Below the pieces are notes generated by a model that was not told where the DNA came from, ran no database searches, and saw only the letters and a list, made by a program, of their open reading frames with translations. DNA of 64,000 nt from NCBI GenBank assembly GCA_003991915.1, contig RQTK01000025.1, positions 61,418 through 125,417 of the forward strand, given 5' to 3'. Both the position numbers and the translations under genes were made by a program. Below are positions 39,501 to 51,500 of the stretch, piece by piece. This DNA comes from Elysia chlorotica. Taxonomy: Eukaryota; Mollusca; Gastropoda; Plakobranchidae. Each line of letters begins with the position of its first letter. The first letter of the stretch is position 1.

Positions 39501-42500
39501 CTAACGTGCCCCCCTAAAGAGACAGAGGGAAAAAAATCAGATATTGATGTACTGTAACATAATAATGTCATAAAAATGGATAGAGTGGCGGTTTATGTCA
39601 TAACATGAAATAAAAGTTTTACTCTTACAAACTCGATCATATTAGGTTGTTGAAAGAAATGTCATTATATATTTCTTTTTAAATTCTGTATTGACAGGTT
39701 TCATTATCAGAGTGAAATGCTGCTTTTTTCAAATAATATTTTAGAAATTTACTCTTGCAGGGAACTCAAATCTATGATGCCAAGAGGGGCCAGTTCGTGG
39801 ATTTGGGGATCCTTGATGTGATGCAGATTTTTGGCCGAGCTGGTCGACCGCAGTTTGACAGTTTTGGACATGGCACTATTATCACCACACATGACAAGTT
39901 GAGCCACTACCTAAGTCTGATGACAAGGCAGAATCCAATAGAAAGCCAGTTCACCAATAGCCTCACGGACAATCTTAATGCTGAGGTTGGTTTAAAAAAA
40001 AGGAAATTCAGGGGTCAAGACAATTGTACAAATAAAAGAAAAGCTTTGTTTCTATTATGTGATTTTTTTTTTTAAAGAAAAGTGTGTGTAAAATATTATA
40101 AATCTAATACCAGCACATTCAAAGATCTGGAGAATAAAAAGACTGAAGTGGAAGGATGTATTTATTAGGACAAACACTAATCCAAACTATTCTCTTTTAG
40201 TTGCTTGACATATTCTGATCTTGCCATTTGTAAATGATGGATGTTAAACACAAATGGGTTAATGTGCAATTGACGGAAAATCATACTTATAACCCACTTG
40301 ATGTAGTTCTCTGTGTTTACTTCTAGAGGAGAAAGTAAACATCTTGTATCCTTGTTACAGATTTCTCTTGGCACTGTGACCAACACTGAGGAGGCAGTTC
40401 GGTGGATGAGCTACACGTACCTGTTTGTGCGCATGAGGAAAAACCCACTGGTTTATGGCATTCCTCATTCTTTCAGGGAGGTAACTATTGTACACTTTTT
40501 TTCTTGTTTGTTTCTATCTCAGTATTATTTTCTTTTCTAGAGATACGTCTGTGCATATTAGGATTTCTATGCACAAAAATGTATTGGTGCAGCTGGGCTC
40601 TCCAATTTATTGCCATTGCAGTACAAAAAATTCAGAAACAGAAATATTGGTCTTTGATTTTGAGTTATCTTCAGAAAAAGATGAATCTATAACGCTTGGC
40701 ATTGTTTGCTTCCATCATCTCATCTTTATACCTTTGTTGAGATTCTAACTTAAAAAAATGTTTGTAAGCATAATGATATTACAACTTTCAATATATCAGT
40801 ATCCTGAAACTGTTTTTTAGAGCTGATTGTAGTCTGAAGAAAAATTGACAATCCGTATGAATGTATAATTTTATCGTTAAAATATCATCTTTAAAAAAAT
40901 GTTTTTACTGAGAAAGGCATGTATACAGTTTAAATTTATGTGAATTGAGAAACCAAAAATAGCATTTCATTTACAAGGAATATAAAACTGAGAATAAAGC
41001 ATTTAAAAACTGAGAGGTTTAAATCAATCTTATCTCATCTTTCTTTCCTTCTCACCAATTTTGCAAACGAATTGTGTTGCTTAAGATTCTTTGTAATAGT
41101 CGTTCTCTTCTGTTGACAAGGATGACCCCCACCTGGAGTCTCACCGCATGGCTTTAGTGATTGAGGCAGCACGTCAGCTCGACAAGGCCAAGATGATTCG
41201 GTTCGAGGAGCACACGGGTTACATGTTCTCCACCAATCTCGGTCGCATCGCCTCAAACTTCTACATCAAACATGCAACTGTAGAGGTAAGCATTGACTCA
41301 AACTTCTACATCAAACATGCAACTGTAGAGGTAAGCATCGCCTCAAACATGCAACTGTAGAGGTAAGCATCGCCTCAAACTTCTACATCAAACATGCAGC
41401 TGTAGAGGTAAGCCTCAAACTTCTACATCAAACATACAACTGTAGAGGTAAGCATTGCCTCAAACTTCTACATCAAACATGCAACTGTAGAGGTAAGCAT
41501 CGCCTCAAACATGCAACTGTAGAGGTAAGCATCCCCTCAAACTTCTACATTGAACATACAGCTGTAGAGGTAAGCATTGCCTCAAACATGCAACTGTAGA
41601 GGTAAGCATTGCCTCAAACTTCTACATCAAACATGCAACTGTAGAGGTAAGCATTGCCTCAAACTTCTACATCAAACATGCAACTGTAGAGGTAAGCATT
41701 GCCTCAAACTTCTACATCAAACATGCAACTGTAGAGGTAAGCATCCCCTCAAACATACAACTGTAGAGGTAAGCATTGCCTCAAACTTCTACATCAAACA
41801 TGCAACTGTAGAGGTAAGCATCCCCTCAAACATGCAACTGTAGAGGTAAGCATCGCCTCAAACTTCTACATCAAACATACAACTGTAGAGGTAAGCATTG
41901 CCTCAAACTTCTACATCAAACATACAACTGTAGAGGTAAGCATCCCCTCAAACTTCTACATCAAACATGCAACTGTAGAGGTAAGCATCGCCTCAAACTT
42001 CTACATCAAACATACAACTGTAGAGGTAAGCATTGCCTCAAACTTCTACATCAAACATGCAACTGTAGAGTTAAGCACCACATCAAACACGCATGTGTAA
42101 CAGATACTTTTTACTTGATCAAGAAATTTCAAAGCTGAAGAGATATTTTGTTTTATAAATGCAAAACCCCCACTCTGTAAGGGTTTTAATTTGAAATGTT
42201 CACAATAATGCCAAGTATAAACACTGCCTGCATCATGAAATTTCCTTGAAGCATTAAGTATACATATTTTTTTTTCAATCTATTCCCTTATCCGTGTCTT
42301 AACTTACTTTCAACATTTAGCTTGTTCATCTGCTGTCAACTTCAAATATATTATATCTTTTATTTATAACAAGTTAACTCGTTCAAATGTGCTTGATCAT
42401 TATTGCCAAAGTTTTCAGCCAAATAGAAAATGTTTTTTTTTACACTTCAGCTGCCTATGTTAACAATGAAATATTCTTCTTCTGCCTTGGTTTATGAAAT

Positions 42501-45500
42501 TCAAGTAATTGAAAAAAATATGCTATTTGAAAAAAAAATTCTTTGGAAATTTCTGATGAAAACTTCAACATCAGTCAGTAGAGGTATTGGTCTGCCATTT
42601 TAACAAATCAACACTGAAAAAACAAAAGTAGGCTGCTATCTGCTAAAAAAAACACAAACTGCAAGCACTTTTCCCTCTTCCATTTTGGATTTTGTTTGTG
42701 TGTGCCAGGTAATAAACGAGATGTTGAAAACTGCCATGTCAGAAGGAGATATCTTCAACCTTGTGGCCAATGCACAGGAATTCCAGCAAATCAAGGTTGG
42801 TTATTTACTGGGCAAAGACTCAACTTCAGGAACACCCAGACATAGACATTTAAAAAAATTTCAACTTTGTTTAAATGACAAAAAACAAAACAAAACATAT
42901 TTAAATTAAAAAAAAAATAATAATAATATAGGCCTATATAAAAAGGTACAATAGCGTATTGATTTCAGTTAGCACATGTTGCTTATGACTATTTTTTATC
43001 TTTCATTGAAAGACATAGCTTCTACCACAGTATATGAAGTTTCACAGAAGCACAAACACGATACGAAAGTCATCCAAAAAACGTACACGTTCAAGACAAA
43101 ACAATCTTTCCCTTTCCATGACAACAAGCTTAAAACGTGTTGATGATTGATATATTCCCTAATCCATATTAAAATGTTCAACGCGCAATAAAAAAATACC
43201 TGAACTATTCCTTTTCCAGCAAATTACAAAACTTGAGTTTCCCAAAACGTGCCGCCATATAGCACTTGACACATTTTTTCGGAAAGAAAATGATTGCTCT
43301 TTGTACACTTCCAAAGGGCTGTTTGTGCTTAACTTCATATCTTGTGGCTTGGACCTGTGAAAATCTTTTGAACTAAAGCTACATACATTTCTGGGATGAA
43401 TTTAATTTTAAACTTTATCTAACTTCTCCTATGCAAGGTCCGAGATGATGAGATGGAAGAGCTGGATCGGCTCAACAGCGACGGCTGTGAGATGATAGTC
43501 AAGGGAGGCAAGGAGAACACCCACGGCAAAGTCAACATCCTGCTCCAGTCTTACGTGTCGCGCGTCTCAGTCGACTCATTCTCTCTCGTCTCAGACATGG
43601 CCTATGTGGCCCAGGTAATGGCACTTGGTGTATATCAAATTAAGCTATGCCTGGAAAGAGTCTGACTTTAAGTGATGTTACACTGCAACTTCAAGTTCAT
43701 ACAAACTTTGGTAATATGCTTTGAATCAGTCTAAAAAGTTCATTATATTTATACCCAGTCCATTGTAATAGCTCGACACCAAACAGTAAGGCAAGTTAGA
43801 GATGGTCTTCAATCACAAAACCATACAAACTTTTTTAGAAATTGGGTTATTTGTGTCTATAATACCAATCACGGGCATTGTATCAGAGATACTTTAGTTA
43901 GCCGAGGTCGGTGCCAACTGAACAAAGTCAATAGAGATCAACCTTCGATCAGCGAAGGTAGCCTGTGTGGGTGTGAGCGAGCATGCAGCATTGCCGATAT
44001 ATTTTGTTTTATTTTCATCTCTCAAGAATTAAATATGAAAAAAAGGACATTAATGTTAAATTGGAATTAAAATAACAAAGACGATTGCTTGTTTACAAAA
44101 AGAATGAAAGAATAGCTCAAGTAGTTTTTTTCTTATCGGATTGCAAATCGAAACACACTTTTTACATCATTGAATCTGTGACTACTCATATAACATATTC
44201 AATATAAACAAAGGTTACTCAATACTCTGTCATTGAGTGTGGGAAAAAGTGCCATTGTTGATTAAACGGTGAAGAGAAAACTAGACTAAGAAAAGTCTCA
44301 GTTTATTATTTTTATACCGTTTTCTGGGTCATATCCTTTTTGTTTTGTTTTTGCTCTTGATGTTTTGTCTTATGTTTTTTTTTTTTCTTGCTCTGAGTGT
44401 TTGTCAGTTCAGTGCAAGATGCATATCTTTTCTACATCTCTGTTGTTGTTGTTTTATTAGTAATTGTCTGCTTATGACTAAAATGTTTTGGACACCACCT
44501 TCTGTATTTGTTTTTAGTAAATCTTTTTTTATTTGATGAATCCTGCCTGCTCATTTTCGTTTGTTTTAAATGTGAATGTTGTATCGGTTTAAAAGATGAT
44601 TGATGTAAAGCCATACTTTATAACCTGAATAACTTTTCTTTTCTATGGCTTTCGGTTTTTATTTGTGATCCTGTCGTAGTATATTTTTCTATCACTCATA
44701 CTATACATGCATTAAGAATTTTACGGGCAAAATATATGCGGTTGGAAACTGCATATAAATCCTGATTATTTTTTGTGTCCTTTCAGTGCTGAAGAGTAAG
44801 ACACTGCCCCATGGCAGACTGTAAATAGTTTAAGGTTTGTGTAGAAAGGGATATTATGATACTTTCCTAGCACCAATTTTTGCACTGAACAGTTTTTTGC
44901 ACACAATATCAATAGGCTCTGTGCATATCAAATGTATCTGTTTATAGTATTGGAGGTAGTGCTTGTACCCAAGCATTTTTAGCAGACTTATATTTCTTTT
45001 CTTTTCATTGCTATTTCTATAGAACGCATCAAGGATTATGCGAGCCCTGTTTGAGATTGCACTGAAAAACAACGAGCCTCTCTTGGCATCAAAGCTGCTT
45101 GAGATGTGCAAGATGTTGGACAAAAGACTCTGGACTTTTGAGAATCCAATGCGACAATTCACGTAATAATTTTAATAGCTAATTATTTTCATTGAAATTG
45201 ATATTTCTGAGATAGAATAACTTTTTTCTCCCATTTTTAAACTAAATTTTGATATGGCTTTTAAACATGTTGCGTAATAACCTCAGACTGTATGTACTTA
45301 CATTAACCAAATCAAAGGCTGTGGGTTTTATCCCATAGAAACTCTGACAGAGAGAAAGAAAGAATTTTTACGTCTTATCCCAGCTGTATGTTGAATCATC
45401 AGACAGCTAGGAAGATATTTATAGGAAGAAATCACCCACTGTAAAGCTAGTGGTAAATATTGAAGGGTCACAATCGTAATTACGAAAGCAGCAAATTTAA

Positions 45501-48500
45501 AAATATGATAATATTAACAAATATATTGATATCTGTTTGATGAAAATTGTAATAAATCTAAGTAACAACAGCATAAAAATATCGTTTTTAAATAGATGAC
45601 TAAGTTATGCTCATCACTACTCAATGTTATATTATCTCTCATCCATTTTTTTTACCTGTCTAATTTTCATGGTACATTTTCAGCATTTTGTCCCATGAAA
45701 TCCTTCAGAAGTTAGAGGCTCGCCGGCTTTTACCACACAAGCTCAGGGAAATGGATTCTAAAGAAATTGGTAAAACGTTCTGTTATGAAGCTAGACAGAA
45801 AAGTTTTTTTTTTTCTTTTAGATACATTGTGTATGCATTTTGGATAATTTGTTTTATGTAGTACAAAGTAATTTATATATTAGATAGAGGGTAGATTTTA
45901 TGTCATGATGTCCACTTGCAAGTAATTGCTTGCCTTGATTCTTCTCATATCCACGAGACATGTTGTGTTAAAATCACATTTTCTCTTTCGAATTTTATGC
46001 TTATTTTAGAGTGCTTTTTATGAGACATTTTGGCCCATCATTTTTCCAGAAAGGGCACCCTCAACTTGACCCTTGTAATTTTCTATTTGTGTAGCCAGCT
46101 ACTATTTTGTACGAAGTTACAAATGAGATGGTGCGGGAATTATCGATTGGCATTAAGAATGTTGCATCGTGTTCATTGTTTTATCTACCTTAGCAGTTCT
46201 AGTGAAGCACACTTTTTTGCCTTAAAAACGAGAAGTGTTTTTAACTCTTTCTCCTTCATCTCTTTATGATAATTTCCTCCTATAGTTTAAGTCTCAACCA
46301 TGCTACAATGGAATCTGCTAAATATAAACCGTGGTCTAGATACAAAGTTGTATATAAATTTCAATGACACAAATTTCTAAATTTCTTTTTATTTGTACTT
46401 AGCAGTCACTAGTTAAAGTAAACTTATAATAAAATTTTAGACTTGCCCAATTTTAGATCCTATTGTATGTATTTTGTATGTGAAAAACAAAAACAAATAA
46501 TTGTTCATGTCTCTTGTTTTCCCCCTGTCCTTTAAACCTGCTCTAAACTAACATACCCAAAGTCGATTTTCACTTTCCTTACCCGTCTGTTCAATCCCAA
46601 CAGGTATGATGGTCAGCCATGTAAAGATGGGTTCCCTCATCAAGAAACTTGTACACCAAATTCCACAGCTGACGCTGGAGGCTTCCGTCCAGCCAATCAC
46701 ACGCACTGTGCTCAGAGTCCGGCTGGACATCACTCCAGACTTCAACTGGGATGACAAGGTAGAGCGCCTCCCTGGAGAGAGATTTCTGTGGAGCGGTCAT
46801 TTTTTCCTTTATTTTACAGTGTCGTCAAGCATGTATTCTCATGCAGGGTTAACATTATTGTTTTTTATATGGTATCTCTTGACATTGTTGAATGGGGCTA
46901 ACACCATAAAAAAAAATTCAAAAAATTCCGACATATAAACCTTTAAAAAAAAAAATTATGTCCCTCAATTTTAATGAAATCATTTAACTGAAAAAGTCAG
47001 TCAGTCAGTCAGAGTTCCTTCTCTTTCCAGAAGTTGGATGCCGTGGTCTTCCATCTTTTTCATTCAAGCGCAATCTCGCATGCAGCACTCGTTGATTTTC
47101 ATTCGAGTCCTCCACATGTTTGACCCAGCCTCCTCCCTCTACCTCTCGTGCCTTCCACCATACCCTCTACGATCTTCTTATGTAATGAACTGTACCTTCT
47201 TGCAATGTCAGTAATATTTAATTTTTCTATCTTTCACTGTTTTGAGGAGCTGTTTTTGCTTGATATTTACCATCTCTAGTGTCTCAAGGTTTGTTTTCTT
47301 TTCTTTCCAAGAGGCTCTTGTTATTCTTCTATAAATCCACATCTCTGAAGCATCTATTCCTCTTTTAGTATCCTCAGTCAGAGTCCAAGTTTCACACCCA
47401 TGTCCAAGTTTCACACCCATACATAAATGTCAACCAAATATAACATTTGCTTATGCTTAGTCTTGTGTGAAGTGATACATTTGAACTAGTAAGGATCTGC
47501 TTTAGTTTTGAAAAATTTGTCTTTGCCATTCAATCCTTTCCTTTATTTCTGTCTCTTTTTTTCCATCTTCTGTTATTAGTTGGCCCAAATATACAAAACT
47601 TTGAACTTGCTCCACTCAATAATTATGTTTATCAGGTTTTTCTTAGTATTTATCAGGAGGCCATCTTCTTCAGTTTCCTCTTTTCCTACTGTTAAAAGTT
47701 TTTGGAGATCATTTTCACTTCTGCCAGCATCACTGTATCATTTGAATATCATAGGTTGTTAATTTTCATACCCACAATGAAGCATGCATAGATGTCTTTG
47801 TTTTTCCTTATATATTTTTTTGGGATAGAATTTTCAGGTTAAATATAGCCATCTCTTGAAAAAGTACATGTGATCAAATTACAATGATTACTGGCTGTTA
47901 CGTTGAAGTTTGTGGGAGTGTGGTAGTGCTGGGGTTAGTTGGATTCCGAAGCAGGAGGTCGTGATTTGAGTTCTGCTCTGACAGCAGCGTTTTTTTTTTC
48001 CTGGTTGGGTTGATGTCAGGTATAATTTGGCCGACCGATTCCTGGGCATCCCGCTCTGGGGTCCTCTCCTCAGGTTCTCTGCTTTAGGTGTTAAGAAACC
48101 AACATCTGCCTTTACCTTTGTCAGGTTCATGGTGGAACATCTGAGCCATTTTGGATCTGGGTGGAAGATCCCGAGAACAGCCACATCTACCACTCAGAGT
48201 ATTTCCTGCTTCACAAGAAACAGGTAAACACAAGACAGCATGGGCTAGTTTTGTAGTCTTTGTAAAAAGTGAAGTACTTTTCTGAAAATTGCTTGCCTTG
48301 TATACATCATTGTCATAGGCTATATTTATGCAGTCGTTTAAAAATTGATAGTGTTTTCAAATGAGAGACAAGTTACTGTGAACTTTAATTGTTTTTTTTT
48401 TTTACTAGTGAACAGGCTTCATTGCATATCAGAGACTCAATATTTTCACGTTTAACGTTTAGTTGCTACTTATAGGTTTATTTGGCTCTGTGCCACTAAA

Positions 48501-51500
48501 TGTGCTTTTAACTGCTATCTCTCTGTCTCTCACTTTCAAAATATGACCAAACTTCCTACACTAGAAATGTGTTAATGCTCACCCTTTTATCTTGTCAGAT
48601 CAATCTGAAACTTGTTGCTGTTTTGCCAGGTATACAATCAGGAGACCCAGAGCATTGTGTTTACAATCCCAATATTCGAACCTCTGCCCTCTCAATATTA
48701 TGTGAAGGCAGTGTCTGATCGCTGGATTGGGTCAAGCACGACGCATCCCATGTCCTTCCAGCACCTCATTCTACCAGAGAGACATCCTCCCCACACAGGT
48801 AAAAAGCACGGCATTTTTTCACGCTTATTGCTTTGTTTGCATTATAGTCAAAGGATATATTTCAGCTGATACTTAGAGTATTGAAGTCATTTCAGCGCCT
48901 CATTCTTCCACAGAGACATCCTTCCCTCCCAGATAAGGGAGACACTGGACCCTCTGCTCTTACTTTTGCATCAATGTAATCTGAATAAGAACCGTTGACT
49001 TGTAGGTGCATTGGCACTCTCAGTAGTTTATTGGTATAAACCATGATTGTTCTCTTTGGGTGAGAGAGCATTTAGTGCTGAATTATCTACAAGACAATGG
49101 TTTTAATCCCTCAAAGTACAAAAATTTTACAGCCATTTTCTCTTAGAGCCTGCATCTAATCACTGCTGAGCTTTACGTGATAGTTGTAACCCTAAATAAT
49201 TTCTAGAATAAATTTGTTGTAGTGATAGATATATATGAGAGTGTAAAAATCATGTTTTAAGTTTGGATTTTCTCAGTGAAAAATTTCACCTGTGCCATTT
49301 TATTCTTCTCTTGACAAATCCAGATCTCCTGAACCTGCAGCCTCTGCCTCTGACAGCCTTGCAAGACCTGCGGTTCCAAGCCCTCTACTCACACACACAC
49401 TTCAACCCTATACAGGCAGGCCCAGCTTATTTTTTTATGGCTTGCAATCAGTGAACATATCTGTGCTTCCATTTTTTGCTCGTCTTCAAATTTCCACTTT
49501 CTCTTTCTTCATTATCCATGAATGATTGGCAGCTAAAAGAATGCATAAAAAATAGTAGCAAAAAGTGAATGGAAGGATAGAATGATAGATGTTAGCACAG
49601 TGATTATTAAGTTTCGAATGTTTCTAACTTTTGGTGGGATTGTAGGAGGGTGAAGGGTGTAGTATTTTCATTCATCTTTGAATATAGCTTGACTTTTCAA
49701 AATGATCTTATGCAAGTACTGGTACTTGGACATTTTTAATCTACTTTTATGGAGGTCATTGGTTCATCTTTATTTTTCACTTGGTATAGTTGGACTCAAC
49801 TATCAACATACTGTTTTCATAGAATCAAACTTCTTTTCTATCCATTCTTTTATTTTGATAGCTTTCTTAAGTCCCAGTTATGAAAGAATGAATTAGAAGG
49901 AAATCCTTAATAACTGTTTTAATTTTAAATTTGTCAACTAAAAGATGGGTACATTGTATGTTCTGGGTCGTTCTTTCCATTGATATTCTTCCAATGTGCA
50001 ATTTTTTTTAAAGACCCCTCCCCCCCTCACAAACTTTGTACACACAGACGCAGATCTTCCACACAGTGTACCACACAGACTGCAACGTTCTGCTGGGTGC
50101 ACCAACAGGCTCAGGCAAAACTCTGGCTGCAGAACTGGCCATTTTCAGAGTGTTCCGGGAATATCCAAAGTTCAAAGTAGGTTTATGTTTCTTATTTTGC
50201 ATTAAAAAAAAATGCACTTTAAAAAAAAATGCTTTTGAAAATTTATATCCAAAGTTAAAGGTCATTCTCTTTAGCTGACAGTTTTGTTTTGTTTCACTCT
50301 TAATAAAGGCTTGTGCTGAGGAAACAATCTGAACATGTAGACTGACAGTTATGAGAATGTCTATTATTATTATTATTATTATTATTACTATTATTATAAA
50401 CATATTTCGTTCAAATTTAATACATTGTACTTGAATTGAAACATTTTAATGCTCTTAATGTTAGTCTGAATTATGTAGTGTCTTTTTTTTCTATATATAT
50501 GTTGGTTTAATAATTTAAAAAATTTGTAATGAATCAAATTTGTTTGGTATTAAGGTTAAAACTGATTCATCCAGCAAGCTCTTAATACACAAAAATAACA
50601 ATTTTAAATATCAAATATATCATAGTTTTGTTGTTGTTGTTGTTGTTTTTAAATAGTAATTACTGCATATCATAGCATTTACAAATAGTAAAAATGACAG
50701 CTTAAAGCCATTTTGAGTACTTTGCCTAAAACCACAAGAATACATGTACCTTAAACATTGATACATTTTCAGAGGACTTTAAATCAAGCACAATTTGATG
50801 ATTACCTATACACCTTCTTTTATCACCCCCCCCACCCCATCTTCCCTCACTTTTTAAAGTTTGATTTGATTTACATGCTACAATGACAATGGGTAGATTA
50901 ACCTGACTTTATTTTGACAGGCTGTGTACATAGCTCCTCTTAAGGCTCTGGTGCGAGAAAGGATGGAGGACTGGAAAATCCGAATAGAGCAAAAATTGGG
51001 CAAAAAGTAATGGTCTTCCTTTTTGCTTTTCACATAGAGTAAACTTTAGACAGACATTACTTATATTCTAATATATGTAAATTCAAAAAAAAAAACAACC
51101 AACAAAAACTCAATTTGATTTGTGTTTAGTTGCAATGGCAATTACTTATATTCTTTTGAAGGGTGCATTACTGTCTATTATTTTATATGTAGTATTAGTA
51201 GATATCTCTGGTCATGAAAAATATATTACAAGATTAATTTATTTAGAACTTAAAACATTGAACAAAGCAAATATATTGATGAAACATCAATTCTAAAAAC
51301 TTTTCAAAACCTTTTTCATCTTATATTTTACAGAGTTGTGGAATTGACCGGAGACGTAACACCAGACATGCGAGCTGTAGCCAATGCTGATCTGATAGTT
51401 ACCACCCCTGAAAAGTGGGATGGTGTGAGCAGAAGCTGGCAGACGCGAAGTTATGTCAAAGCTGTGGCTCTACTTGTCATAGATGAGATACATCTACTTG

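Noticed and set aside
41577-41843. Reading frame of CNCRGKH..LKLLHQT repeats as a cysteine-rich protein
   Set aside because: It is an out-of-frame translation of the 45-bp donor minisatellite; the exon frame gives [15 protein letters not shown].
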